Shown: positions 1 through 11,440, numbered from the stretch's first letter. The stretch is DNA of 64,000 nucleotides from Suillus spraguei (GCA_016800925.1 JABCPU010000373.1:1-64000), one strand, 5' to 3'. Translations and numbers: made by a program. The notes: generated by a model from the sequence alone, not told the origin.

Positions 1-669
1 TTAAGAGTATGGTTCCTTTCGGTTTTCAAGGCATGTGCAAAAAGACTACATGGCACATAATAAGTCCTCAAACCTTGTTTCTAAGTTATCCAGGCGCTTT
101 CTTTACAGACGGTCTAAGACCATGATCAAGTCAATAACCAATAAATGATCAAACTCAATGTGACACTCACTAACGTTGCCGAGGTCACTGCAAGCCTCCT
201 TGACCTGCGCCGAGAGCATTTTCTCCTCACAAACCCAGACATGGGGATCATAGGACTGCCATCAAACATGAATGACAGCAATCTTATAGAAGATGACCTA
301 GCAACATACCTTCTTGTCTGCACCTTCGGGGTTACCAACTTGAGTGAGCAGGTAATTTTTCAAGGACACCCATGATAAATTGACAAGAGAGTATGATAGT
401 GGATCTAGAAGGCATCAGAACAGTCTTTGAATGGGAGCAAAGAGGTACCTTATAAGCTACCGATGGCTGTTGAAACAACTTAGAAATCGATAAGTCTTTC
501 ACTCATCTGAGTCGTCCGATCGCCATTGTAGGTATCAGCAAACTACCCATGGTCACACTGCGTACCAGTTTGTGAATGCAGGCAATAAGCCCTTCTTAGT
601 GAAGCCGAAAGTTTTTGAGTGCATCTATGTCATACTATAATGACTACAGGGGTGTGGACGAAAGACTGT
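1..669. other. Left flank, nothing recognised
   Basis: Moderately AT-rich sequence before the satellite. The longest open frames (about 76 codons on the plus strand from 145, about 70 on the minus strand over 126-338) overlap each other and resemble no family I know. I see no intron-exon structure, tRNA or repeat here. It is cut by the window edge. Confidence 0.5.
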
Positions 670-2165
670 ACACCACAGCAATTTTTTGTAAGATGATAGC
701 CTGAGTGCCTATAGTAGGTAGAGGCCCATCTCAAGTCAGACATTCTAGACATGACCTATCATCTAGGAAAGCTGCTTCCTACCATTTTAAAGGTCACTGA
801 AGATGATACACCAAGTCTTGAAGCTCCAGAAATTTTTTGTCTGATGATAGACTTGGTGCCTATAGTAGGTGGAGACCTATTTTGAGTCAGACATGCTAGA
901 CATGACCTATCATCTAGGAAAGTTTCTCCCTAGTATTTTAAAGGTCACTGAAGATGATATATCAAAGTCTTGAAGCTCTAGCAATTTTTTGTAAGATGAT
1001 AGACTTAGTGCCTATAGTAGGTAGAGGCCCATCTCAAGTCAGACATACTAGACATGACCTATCATCTAGGAAAGCTGCTTTCTACCATTTTAAAGGTCAC
1101 TGAAGATGGTACACCAAGTCTTGAATCTCTAGCAATTTGTTATCAGCTGATAGACTTAGTGCTTATAGTAGATAGAGGTGCATCTTCAGTCAGACATGCT
1201 AGACATGACCTATCATACAGAAAAGCTTCTTCCTAGTATTTTAAAGTCACTGAGATGATATACCAAGTCTTGAAGTGTCAGTAATTTTTTGTAAGATGCT
1301 AGACTTAGTGCCTATAGTAGGTAAGGCACATCTTAAGTCAGACATGCTAGACAGACCTATCATCTAGAAAAACTGCTTTCTACCATTTTAAAGGTCACTG
1401 AAGATGATACACCAAGTCTTGAAGCCTGCAATTTTTTGTAAGATGATAGACTTAGTGCCTATAGTAGGTAGAGGCCCATCTCAAGTCAGACATACTAGAC
1501 ATGACCTATCATCTAGAAAAGCTGCTTCCTACTATTTTAAAGATCACTGAAGATGATACACCAAGTCTTGAAGCTCCAGCAATTTTTTGTAAGATGATAG
1601 ACTTGGTGCCTATAGTTGCTAAAGGCCCTCTCAAGTCAGACATGCTAGACATGACCTATCATCAGGAGAGCTGCTTCCTACCAATTTAAAGGTTACTGAA
1701 GATCATATACCAAGTCTTGAAGCTCCAGCAATTTTTTGTAAGATGATAACCTTAGTGCCTATAGTAGGTAGAGGCCCATCTCAAGTCAGACATACTAGAC
1801 ATGACCTATCATCTAGAAAAGCTGCTTCCCACCATTTTGAAGGTCACTAAAGATGATACACCAAGTCTTGAAGCTCCAGCAATTTTTTGTCAGATGATAG
1901 ACCTAGAGTCTATAGTAGTGGTAGGTACATTTGAAGATACACATCTCAGCACCATCAACCATGCAACCAAGCTTCTTCCCATTGATTTGAAGGTCATAGA
2001 AGACAACACACCAAGTTTTGAAGCTCTAGCAATTTTTTGTAAGATGATTGCTCAACCTCTCCCCTGGACCAGCAGACAACATATGACAATATTAGAAATG
2101 AGTGCAAAATCATATATCCCCATCACTATAGTATATATACCAGTGCATCTGTTAGATATTTGATG
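670..2165. repeat. 151-bp satellite, block A (about 8-9 units)
   Basis: Head-to-tail units of about 151 bp are marked by GACATGACCTATCATCTAG, AAGGTCACTGAAGATGATAC and CAATTTTTTGT. Adjacent units differ by scattered substitutions and small indels. The last part, from about 1,900, leaves the consensus: it carries a distinct terminal module (GACCTAGAGTCTATAGTAG onwards) that is nearly identical to the end of block B. Because 151 is not a multiple of three, each unit shifts the reading frame. This produces a regular series of 60-77 codon open frames starting at the ATG of GACATGACC, which I do not regard as genes. The sequence is AT-rich with no coding-like codon use. Whether it is centromeric, subtelomeric or simply dispersed cannot be told here. 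Confidence 0.9.
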
Positions 2166-2559
2166 TCCTATGGTGGAGTTATACTGTCCTAATATAGTGA
2201 TTGAGTTAAATCACTCAGTTAACAGTAAAATGATCATAACTCATGTTTCTGACTACCAATTTCCTTAAAAGTTGGTGCAACAAGTTTAGCTTATCAATAT
2301 GGATTGCTTGTCTTTCTGTAGCAACCAACTTTTCTTCTGTGTTTCATTGTATTTAGTACATCTATGCCTTCCATTCAAGCACATTTATGATATTCTTATC
2401 TTGGTCTGTGTGCTTAGACCTCATGTATATAAACAATGTCAACAAAATATTGTGCTACTAGTCAGATGAAATCTGGTAAACTAGCTTCAAGTTTGAATTG
2501 TTTGCAGCATAGGGGCTATGGTAGGTCAAGGTTGATTTAAAGCTAAATATCTTGGAAAC
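2166..2559. other. AT-rich spacer between satellite blocks
   Basis: About 390 bp without the 151-bp unit and without a plausible gene. Its first 115 bp or so (GTTAAATCACTCA through GTTGGTGCAA) recur after block B at 5,541-5,625, so this stretch belongs to a larger duplicated module that includes the end of the array. The remainder (2,281-2,559) is seen only once. Confidence 0.6.
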
Positions 2560-5540
2560 CATCTAGTGAGTAAAGAGTCATTGAAGTCCAGCATTCTAGA
2601 CATCATTTATCATTCAAGTGAGCTTTCTCCTAACATTGGAAAGGTCACAGAAGATGAAGACCAAGTTTTGAACCACTCTCAATTTTTAGTTAGATGATAG
2701 ACATAGTATCTGTGGTGGTCAGGGGTCTATCTAAAGCCACATGCTTCAGACATCATTCATAATTTAAATAGGCTTATGTCCACTATTTTAAAGATCATAG
2801 AAGATGATAGACCAAGTCTTGAAGCTCTAGGAATTGTTTGTCACATGATAGACTTGGTATCTATGTTAGCTAGAATTTTGTCTTGAGTTAGACATTCTAG
2901 ACATCATCTATCATTTATATAAGTTTCTCCCTATTATTGTCAAGGTCACCAAAGATGATGAACCAAGTTTGGAAGCTCCAGCAATTTTTTGTCAGATGAT
3001 AAACTTGATGCTTATAATAGCTAAAGGCAAATCTTAAGTCAGACATGCTAGACATGACCCATCATACAGAAAGCTTCTCCCTATCATTTGAAAGGTCACT
3101 AAAGATGATACATCAAGTCTTGAAGCTTCAGGAAATTTTTATCAGATAATAGACTTGGTGCTGATAGTAGCTGAAGACTGATCATAAGTCAAACATGCTA
3201 GACATGACCTATCAACTAGAAAAGTTCCTCTCTATTATTTAAAAGGTCACTAAAGAGCATATACTAAGTCTTGAAGCTCCAGGAATTTTTTGTCAGATGA
3301 TAGACTTGGTGCCTATAGTAGATGGAGACCTATTTTGAGTCAGATATTCTAGACATGACCTATCATATAGAGAAGCTTCTCCCTAGTATTTTAAAGGTCA
3401 CTGAAGATGATACACCAAGTCTTGAAGCTCTAGCAATTTGTTGGCAGGTAATAGCCTTACTGCCTATAGTAGGTAGAGGCCCATCTCAAGTCAGACATTC
3501 TGGACATGACTTATCATCTAGGAAAGCTGCTTCCTATCATTCTAAAGGTCACTGAAGCTGATACACCAAGTCTTGAAGCTCTAGCAATTTTTTGTCAGAT
3601 GATAGACTTGGTGTCTATAGTAGATAGAGGCCCATCCCAAGTCAGACATACTATACATGACCTATTATATAGGAAAGTTTCTCCCTAGTATTTTAAAGGT
3701 CACTGAAGATGATACACCAAGTCTTGAAGCTCCAGCAATTTTTTGTCAGCTGATAGACTTGGTGCCTATAGTAGCTAGAGGCTCATCTCAAGTCAGATAT
3801 TCTAGACATGACCTATCATCTAGGAAAACTGTGTCCTACCATTTTAAAGGTCACTGAAGATGATACACCAAGTCTTGAAGCTCTAGCAATTTTTTGTCAG
3901 CTTCAAGACTTGGTGCTTATAGTTGCTAGAGGTCCATCTCAAGTCAGACATCCTAGACATGACCTATCATACAGAAAAGCTTCTCTCTAGTATTTTAAAG
4001 GTCAATAAAGATGATACACCAAGTCTTGAAGCTCTAGCAATTTGGTGTAAGATGATAGCCTTAGTACCTATAGTAGGTAGAGGCCCATCTTAAGTCAGAC
4101 ATACTAGACATGACCTATCATACAGAAAAGCTTCTTTCTACTATTTTAAAGGTCACTGAAGATGATACACCAAGTCTTGAAGCTTCAGCAATTTTTTATC
4201 AGATGATAGACTTGGTGCCTATAGTATGTGGGGACCTATTTGGAGTTAGACATACTAGACATGAACTATCATCTAGGAAAGCTGCTTCCTACCATGTTGA
4301 AGGTCACTGAAGATGATACACCAAGTCTTGAAGCTCCAGCAATTTTTTGTCAGCTGATAGCCTTAGTGCCTATAGTAGGTAGAGGCCCATCTCAAGTCAG
4401 ACATTCTAGACATGACCTATCATCTAAGAAAACTGCTTCCTACCATTTTGAAGGTCACTGAAGATAATACACCAAGTCTTGAAGCTCCAGTAATTTTTTG
4501 TCAGATGATAGACTTGGTGCATATAGTTGCTAGAGGCCCCTCTCAAGTCAGACATGCTAGACATGACCTATCATCCAGGAAAACTGCTTCCTACCATTTT
4601 CAAGGTCACTGAAGATGATACACTAAGTCTTGAAGCTCTAGCAATTTTTTATAAGATGATAGACTTAGTGCCTATAGTAGGTAGAGGCCCATCTCAAGTC
4701 AGACATTCTAGACATGACCTATCATCTAAGAAGGTCACTGAAGATAATACACCAAGTCTTGAAGCTCCAGTAATTTTTTGTCAGATGATAGACTTGGTGC
4801 ATATAGCTGCTAGAGGCCTCTCTCAAGTCAGACATACTAGACATGACCTATCATCTAGGAAAACTGTGTCCTACCATTTTAAAGGTCACTGAAGATGATA
4901 CACCAAGTCTTAAAGCTCTAGCAATTTTTTGTAAGATGATAGACTTAGTGCTTATAGTAGGTAGAGGCACATCCCAAGTCAGACATACTAGACATGACCT
5001 ATCATCTAAGAAAACTGCTTCCCACTATTTTGAAGGTCACTAAAGATGATACACCAAGTCTTGAAGCTCCTGCAATTTTTTGTCAGCTGATAGACTTGGT
5101 GCCTATAGTAGGTATAGGCCCATCTCAAGTCAGACATACTAGACATGACCTATCATATAAGAAAACTGCTTCCTACCATTTTCAAGGTCACTAAAGATGA
5201 TACACCAAGTCTTGAAGCTCCAGCAATTTTTTGTCAGATGGTAGACCTAGAGTCTATAGTAGTGGTAGGTACATTTGAAGATACACATATCAGGCACCAT
5301 CAACCATGCAACCAAGCTTCTTCCCATTGATTTGAAGGTCATAGAAGACAACACACCAAGTTTTGAAGCTCCAGAAATTTTTTGTAAGATGATTGCTTAC
5401 CCTCTCCCCCTGGACCAGCAGACAACATATGACAATATTAGAAATGAGTGCAAAATCATATATCCCCATCACTATAGTATATATACCAGTGCATCTGTTA
5501 GATATTTGATGTCCTATGATGGAGTTATACTGTCCTAATA
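2560..5540. repeat. 151-bp satellite, block B (about 18 units)
   Basis: Same unit as block A. The first four or so units (2,560-3,200) are strongly diverged, with many substitutions and different spacing words. Units from about 3,300 to 5,270 are much more alike, the usual picture of an ageing edge and a homogenised core. The unit near 4,720-4,740 is short: sequence after CATCTAAGAA jumps straight to GGTCACTGAAGAT, losing about 22 bp, and the neighbouring units repeat the variant words GAAGATAATACACC and GTGCATATAG. This suggests local copying of a multi-unit block. The final module (5,240-5,540) duplicates the end of block A. Confidence 0.9.
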
Positions 5541-5625
5541 TAGTGATTGAGTTAAATCACTCAATTAACAGTAAAATGATCATAACTCATGTTTCCGACC
5601 ACCAATTTCCTTAAAAGTTGGTGCA
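5541..5625. repeat. Second copy of the sequence that follows satellite block A
   Basis: The stretch containing TTAACAGTAAAATGATCATAAC and CCTTAAAAGTTGGTGCAA is also found at about 2,195-2,280, directly after block A. Homology stops at GGTGCAA, after which the two loci differ. The duplicated unit therefore includes array end plus unique flank, arguing for segmental duplication rather than independent array growth. Confidence 0.8.
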
Positions 5626-6137
5626 ATGGAATCCCAGTGATGTATTCTATCAAATGAGACATCTAAAACAATATGAAAATGTGTTGAGATATATATAATA
5701 TATAGCCATATAGTGTATAATCCGCTGCTAAATATTGATAGCCCCGATGTGTCTGGGTACCACCCGCTTTTCGACATTTATGTTGGAGCCCTGGAACTAT
5801 ATTAGTGATACCCAGATGTCCTGAGCTTGATTTGAGCCGGATGACACGTGGACAATGCTGGCAAAAGTGCCGAGAAGGACGAGTCTCAACAATCTTTCCA
5901 TTCCTCGCACTTACTCAAATGATTCAAATCAACACTATATATCAACAGTATTTGAATATTTCTGGCGTGAACTAGTAGTATCAGTTCGTCACCGTCAAGC
6001 CGTTTATTGCCTTCAAAACTTATATGAACGATCTTGCGGTTGCACGTCGTAAGCGTTCATAAGTTCCGTAATGCGTTTAAGCTAAGCGTTAATTTCAGTG
6101 GTTTTGCAGATGGCTACGGCCTGTGCGCCCGAGGCTC
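5626..6137. other. Intergenic, nothing recognised
   Basis: AT-rich at the left (a TATATATAATATATAG run near 5,690-5,705), then more balanced. A 65-codon plus-strand frame at 5,855-6,052 has no recognisable domain. This stretch probably holds the promoter region of the F-box gene at its right end. Confidence 0.4.
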
Positions 6138-6150
6138 ACCTTTATAAGAG
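6138..6150 (+). promoter_or_regulatory. Possible TATA box of the F-box gene
   Basis: TTTATAAG lies at 6,141-6,148, about 45 bp before the chosen ATG. The distance is short for TATA-to-start-codon, so either the 5' leader is very short or the element is fortuitous. Confidence 0.3.
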
Positions 6151-6190
6151 GTCCCACGTTCACTGGCAGCTCAGGTTGCATTAAGCACCC

Positions 6191-7235
6191 ATGTCCATTC
6201 ACAGCTTACCAGTCGAGCTTCTCGACGGCGTCATGCAGTATCTTCCTTACTCTTCTCTCGCTGCTCTTGCTCAAACGTGCTCCACTCTCTGTCCAGTGGC
6301 ACAGCGCGTCCTCTACTGCAATGTATTGGCTTCTGCCTGGTTGCAAAACTTATGTGTCATTGACACTCTTGCGAAGAAACCACATGTCGCGCGATTCGTA
6401 CGGTCCTTTTACATCGCCATAGATTCACCTGCTGCCGTCTTCTTCACCTATTATCACCAACTTGCTAAAGCTATTCTTAATATGTCAGAGTTGACCTCTC
6501 TTACTCTCCTCATGGATTCGAGTGTGAGCTGGGTGTTGAAGGAAGCGTCTAATCGTATCCACTTCCCGCATTTGCTTCACTTCACCTCTTCCTTTTCTTT
6601 CGATGAAAACGTCGCCCGGTTCCTTGATAGGACACCATCACTTCTCAAGCTTGAAGTGGATTCTATCCCTACCATGTTCACATGCAATTCTTCACTCCCA
6701 TACCCTGCTCCAACTTCCATTCCCCAACTGGAGCAGTTCATTGGCTCACCCTGGACAGCGAAATTAATTGTTCCCGGCCGTCCGGTGAGGAGCATTCATC
6801 TAAACGGAGGAAGTCTTATGGAGGATGATATTCCTCTGCTTGCCCGCTCAACTGTCCCTGTAGTCATTCTGGAGATCACTACAAATGCACCTCCTGTGCC
6901 CTTCTTGGAAACACTGTACAAGCATGTACCCCACTTGGTCTATTTGCGAGTGATGTCAACCAAGGACATTTTCATTCCTCCCACTGTCGTAAGTTATCAT
7001 GGCTTTTCACTTGTAGCGCTCAGGAACATTGATTTTTGTGATACAGGAATTCTATGAGCAGGTAGCCCGTGCTCTGACGTCTTTCACAGAACTCAACGCA
7101 TTTGAACTTTTCGGGATGCACTGGGGAAAGAAAAATGACGGCACAAAGAGGGTTTGGCAATCAGCGCCCCTTCAAACCAGGAACTATCCTGAGGATGGCC
7201 TGCTTTTTGACTCGGATATCTTCTTTGCATATTGA
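6191..7235 (+). CDS. F-box domain protein, two exons
   Basis: Predicted substrate-recruiting subunit of an SCF ubiquitin ligase. The first 45 or so residues form an F-box-like motif: LPVELLDGVMQYLPYSSLAA, then a Leu/Cys-rich stretch (ALAQTCSTLCPVAQRVLY), the layout usual in the many agaricomycete F-box paralogues. The rest is a Leu-rich C-terminal region without a nameable domain. A 58-bp intron (GTAAGT at 6,989 to CAG at 7,046) joins exon 1 (6,191-6,988, 266 codons, phase 0) to exon 2 (7,047-7,235), giving about 328 aa; without splicing, the frame stops 11 codons after the donor. The ATG is the first in frame and places the F-box at the N-terminus, as normal for the family. No disabling lesion is seen. 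The substrate cannot be inferred. Its neighbours are repeats and an unrelated gene. Confidence 0.75.
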
Positions 7236-7547
7236 TCTGACTTAGACGCATACTCTCAAAGTATGATCTTCCAGGTAATCATATCGATTAGTGCAGTATA
7301 CTCATCTCCGTCACCCCAAAATCAATTTACATACAGTCGACTTGCTCATAATGTATACATTAGTAGTGTATAAGCAACTGTAGCCGTTCAAGTAATACAG
7401 AACTGGTAACAACTGTCTCCTCGGCAATAAATCGTGTTGACATTGGACGATTATCAGAATTTCGCCTCTGCCGCACACTTGTCACCTCGAATTTTCCCGT
7501 AATTGGTATTCTTTCAAAGTCAGGTCCATGATTTCCTGCTAGCCACG

Positions 7548-8322
7548 ATGTCTTCTGCAAGTGGCCTACGACAACCCGAAGAAGCGAACAAAGGAAAAAA
7601 TGGGTTTCATGAGAGACACATCCCTCTCCATTCTGCTAACCCAGACGACTAGATACAGAAGACTTGATCCAGGTTGATTATCTCGCTGCCATTAATGTAC
7701 GTCTTTGTTTGTTTGCAACTTTGGACGAGTCTGACAATGTTCTAAAGGAGCTGTATAACGATGCACGACCTATGAAGCGCTTCCAGCACGATATGGATGA
7801 CGCGTTGTCTCAGATCCGCTACAACTACCTCAAATCCCTCCTCCCGCTCCTTACTCAGCGCCGCACATTGAAATCGCAAGAAACTCGCATTCGGAGACAG
7901 CGTGACATGCAGTTCCCGCGGAGTATTGAAGAATATTACAATATCCCGGAACGCGACATTCAGCTGCGGATTGCGCGGTTCCTCCAGCGCTCGACTTCTG
8001 AGCAGGAGAAGATGATGAGTGATTATGGTTGGGTGTGGAGAATGGTAACTCCACTAATCTCAGCGTTCAAGACAAATGTAAGCTATATTCCAAAGTCAAG
8101 AACGTTAATGCTGATGTTAATTTGCAGGAAGGGTTCAAGAACGAAATATCGGAGTCAGTCCAAAGATGCGCAAGCTTCGGACCCTCGACGTCGGCCAACA
8201 GCGACCCCCGGGTGGCAGCCGTAGGGATTAGCCCGCGGGTATCGAAGGTCATACCCATACCTGTACCCGTATACGCAAGGGTACCAACAGGTACGGGTCT
8301 CATGACGGGTAGTGGCGGGTAG
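7548..8322 (+). pseudogene. Unrecognised gene, possibly frameshifted, with introns
   Basis: The frame from ATG 7,548 encodes about 34 hydrophilic residues and meets a TAG near 7,650. One base of shift there would continue into LDTEDLIQVDYLAAIN. A candidate intron GTACGT...AAAG (about 7,698-7,748) follows, then a long charged stretch rich in Arg, Glu and Gln (7,749-8,076) that looks helical (motifs QRRTLKSQETRIRRQRDMQ and RFLQRSTSEQEKMMSDY). A classic 50-bp intron GTAAGC...TTGCAG (8,077-8,126) joins it in phase to EGFKNEISESVQR. The last 35 or so codons run into the GTACCC-rich island, so the native 3' end may have been replaced. I do not recognise the family. It could be a real gene with a mis-read first exon rather than a pseudogene. 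Confidence 0.35.
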
Positions 8323-8345
8323 TGGCGAGTATGCGGGTACTTGAC
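8228..8345. repeat. GTACCC/GGGTAC low-complexity island
   Basis: Dense overlapping words CCCGTA, GGGTAC, ACCCATACC and CGGGTAGTGG on both strands make a patch able to pair with itself. A similar patch, with ACCGTA words, lies at about 54,610-54,790. It is not a simple tandem array. Function unknown. Confidence 0.6.
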
Positions 8346-8939
8346 ATTAGAATATGCTATAGATACATAGGTCAAGTTAAAAAAAATATCATCCCAATCA
8401 TCCTCGAGATCAGCCTCTTCTCCCTCAAGGTACAAGCCCTTTTCCAGTGCTTAACGCATATGCCCAGCGCACATCAGCAAATGCTGAGGTGGCTCTAACA
8501 TATGCGAACGACACCTGAAGGCGCCAGAATGAGAGGAGTGGAGGTACAGGCGAGAGCAGCCACAAGCAGATAACCTCAGGCAAGTTCCTGTAATTGAATT
8601 GCCAAAAGCAATTGTTGTGATATTGGGATATAGACCTCGGAACCAGGAACTGGTTCGACCAAAGTATCATGGTTGGTGGGAATGCTGTGCTGCAGTTTCA
8701 GGCCGGGCATATTGTCCGATCATTTCTCGCCCCTCAGGCTTTCTGAGCCCTAAGATGATCGCCAGTGCCGAAGAGTTTATCCGTACCCCTGAGGGATAGC
8801 AATCTATCCTCCTGGATGTCCTGGCGACAGACGATGGTTGACGACATCTAGTGATGAGTTATGTAGTGGTATTACTGAGTCTTCCCGATCAAAGCAGTGC
8901 TGCTTACATAACTTTAGGACCCGGGGTACAACCCATTGT
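8346..8939. other. Intergenic, nothing recognised
   Basis: Short overlapping open frames on both strands (longest about 80 codons at 8,425-8,670 minus and 66 codons at 8,599-8,799 plus) with no identifiable domain. The right end grades into the 27-bp minisatellite. Confidence 0.4.
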
Positions 8940-9985
8940 CCTCCCTTGGTTTGCAGCCATCGTCGTCCTCCCTTGGACTCAAGCCAGTCCCAGTGAGTCT
9001 GCAGCCACTCTCGTCCTCCCTCTGTCTGCAGCCAATCTCATACTTCCTGGGTCTGCAGCTACACCCGTCCACTCCACGTCTGTAGCCACTCTCATCCTCC
9101 CTCGATCTGCGGCCACTCTCGTCCTCCCTCGGTCTGCAGCCACTCTCATACTCCCTCGGTCTGCAGCCGGTCTTGTCCTCCCCAGTTCCTCAACCAGTCC
9201 CGTCCTCCCTGGGTCTGCAGCCAGTCTCGTCCTCCCTCAGTCTGCAGCTATTTTCGTACTTCCTGGGTCTGCAGCCATTGTCGTCCTCGTTCGGTCTGCA
9301 GCCATCTTCGTCCTCCCAGGGTGTCCAGCCAGTCTTGTGCTCCCCAGGTCTCCAGCCAGTCTCGTCCTCCTGGGTCTCCAGCCATTGTCGGCCTCCCTCG
9401 GTCCGCAGCCAGTCTCGTCCTCGCTGAGTCTGCAGCCACTCCTGTCCTCCTGATATCTGCAGCCATTCTCGTCCTCGCTCGGTCTGCAGCCATTCTTGTC
9501 CTCGCTCGGTCTGCAGCCATTCTCGTCCTCTCTCGGTCTCCACCCATTCTCGTCTTCGCTGGGTCTACAACCACTCCCGTCCTCCTGGAATCTGCAGCCA
9601 TTCTTGGTCTCCAACCAATCTCGTCCTCGCCGGGTCTGTAGCCATTGTTGTCCTCTGGTATGCAGCCAGTCTCGTCCTTCCTCGGAGTCCAGCCAGTCTC
9701 GTCCTGCCTCGGACTCCAGCCCGTTTTGTCCTTGCAGCCAGTATTGTCCTCCCTCAGTCTCCAGCTATTCTCGTCCTCCCTCGGTCTCCAGCCAGTCTCG
9801 CCCTTGCTTGTTCTCCAGCTATACTTGTCCTGTAAGAGTCTCCAGCAAATATCGTCCTCCCTCGGTCTTCAGCCAGTTTATTCCTCCAGCGTCATCCAGC
9901 CAGTCTCATCCTCCATTGGTCTCCAGCCATTGTCGCCCTCCCTCGGTCTCCAGCCACTTATGTCCTGCCTGGATCTGAAGCCAGC
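8940..9985. repeat. 27-bp minisatellite (about 38 units)
   Basis: Tandem units close to TCTGCAGCCACTCTCGTCC plus TCCCTCGG, 27 bp, with substitutions, occasional short or long units, and a slow drift from TCTGCAGCC at the left to TCTCCAGCC at the right. As 27 is a multiple of three, several frames stay open across many units: a 9-residue peptide repeat appears on the plus strand (like SAATLVLPR) and others on the minus strand (like TERGREWLQ and PSEDENGCR). No frame has flanking exons, so I treat it as a non-coding minisatellite, although expression as a repetitive protein cannot be excluded by eye. Confidence 0.9.
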
Positions 9986-10019
9986 CAACATTGTAAATCT
10001 GAAGTACGATCTTCTCGAA

Positions 10020-10345
10020 GCCACAGCATACAGCTGACAGCTGATAGTGGCCCTAGCGGCTGAACAAGGAACGCTAATGAGTCTCGTAACCTATGGGGAT
10101 CCTCAGGTTGCATAGCTTTGCTTTGCTTCTTCAGTTCTGAGAGTGCGTTTAAGAGAGTTGTGCTTTTTGGACTTGCTTTTATCAAGCGGACAGAGGAATA
10201 TGCGAGCAGGGAGTGAGGTGATGTGATATTGTGTACTTGAGGGAGGCTGCAGTTTGATGGGTCGGAAACATAGTCGCGCACGGACGAGTGATATATATTC
10301 ACGGGGAGAGTGCTGTCTGTAGGGGTATCCATGACAGACCGTAGT
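10020..10345 (-). pseudogene. Fragment of a NACHT/NLR-type protein (region after the NTPase)
   Basis: A minus-strand frame of about 105 codons carries LPVNIYHSSVRDYVSDPSNC, ITSPHSLLAY and LNALSELKKQSKAMQPEDP. In basidiomycete NACHT proteins a segment of this kind (His near a short SxxDY or SFxDF motif, then a helical stretch) follows the NTPase domain and precedes the repeats; the comparison is from memory of the family. There is no NTPase upstream and no repeat domain downstream. On its 3' side it runs into the 27-bp minisatellite, and on its 5' side it abuts the TRA1 fragment, so it is an isolated piece. Confidence 0.45.
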
Positions 10346-10349
10346 TGCA

Positions 10350-11440
10350 CTAGTCAGTGCCCGTGCAGCACCTTGAACAGTCTCCTTCGTTGTAATATTC
10401 TCGATCAGACCGAACATCATCTTGGAGAACAGCATATGCAAGTTATGACTGAAGTACGAATTATGGATTAACGCGGAATACAGCTTCGCCACACGCGCGA
10501 GCTGATTAGCCGATAGTCCACCTCAGACGTGGTGCACGAGGTCTGCGACTGAGGCGTAAACCGACGGACTGATTCATGATGATCAACTATAGCTCCTCAT
10601 TGACGGATCGACTGAACTCACCGCAAAGTCTCTTTACTATCCACTCCATCTCCAAGAAGAATATGTTCATCGAAGAGTTTGTCAATCTGTGGTAAAAGCG
10701 CCTTCCGATGCTGCGTGCCGATCAAATGCCGTAGTACCACTATTAGATCCTAGAAGATGTATTAGGTCTGGTCACGTTTTTGATTCAGGTGACTCACCTT
10801 TTGTGCTTGTATGCCATTGGAAGGCAAGTTTTGCATTAGTCGAAGAGCAGCCAAAATAAGCCTTTCTCCAAAGGAATCAAACTGTTCTCCAAAGCCTCAC
10901 ATGTCATATGCGACATAAAATACCATCTATGCAATGAATACTCTCGAATATAGAAATTGTTCCAAGGATGCATACCTTGATTTGCCCAGTGATGAAATCC
11001 ATATACGCTTGAGGATTCTTCATGGTGGGTGCCATGCCGGACCAGTAAGATCCCATGGCTTCATAATCTTCTCTGACTTTTTCTGTGCGGGAGATTCAAG
11101 ACCCAGAACCTCGAAGTTGAGGCAGAGTGTGGCTTGAATGACGTGAAGGACAAAGTGAGCAGTGGCTCTGAGAAACAGTGACAGCTACCATTCCCATCTC
11201 GGCGAGGACTTTGGAACTGCGAATGCTGGGAACGACAACATTGGGATCAAGAACAGGGGAGTCCTCGCAGAGTGTTTCAAGGACAAGTCCCCTCATGTTG
11301 CGAAATACATCTTGAAGAATTTTCATGTATTCGGCGACCAGCTCTTTTGTCAGCGATCGAAATGACCGTAGAAGGTCGATAATAATCTTGCATGCAGTGA
11401 CGCCATTTTCCTCGTTATCATGGCGCAAGGCATGAATGAC
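10350..11440 (-). pseudogene. TRA1: TRA1 (SAGA/NuA4 scaffold) fragment with frameshifts and a stop
   Basis: Read on the minus strand this matches an N-terminal HEAT-repeat portion of Tra1/TRRAP, the large pseudokinase scaffold of the SAGA and NuA4 acetyltransferase complexes. Recognisable strings, in order: VIHALRHDNEENG, LNFEVLGLESPAQKK, FDSFGERLILAALRL, VVLRHLIGTQHRKALLPQ and MMFGLIENITTKETVQGAA. Two introns are kept: 10,975-10,927 (GTATGC...ATAG, 49 bp) and 10,797-10,750 (GTGAGT...CTAG, 48 bp), so the copy was DNA-mediated. Lesions: two frame changes between about 11,170 and 11,060, a TGA where Arg is expected just before GFGEQFDSF (near 10,890), and another TGA in the piece around 10,535. 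A full TRA1 encodes more than 3,500 residues; this is under 10 percent of it. It ends abruptly against TE-R on one side and the NLR fragment on the other. Confidence 0.75.

Noticed and set aside
3322..5538. Ladder of 60-121 codon plus-strand frames, all beginning near MTYH and spaced 151 bp
   Set aside because: They are translations of the 151-bp satellite; the unit length shifts the frame each time and no frame is preserved.
8851..9978. Long frames on both strands (up to 200 codons) through the 27-bp repeat
   Set aside because: Open only because 27 is divisible by three; no flanking exons, several frames equally open.
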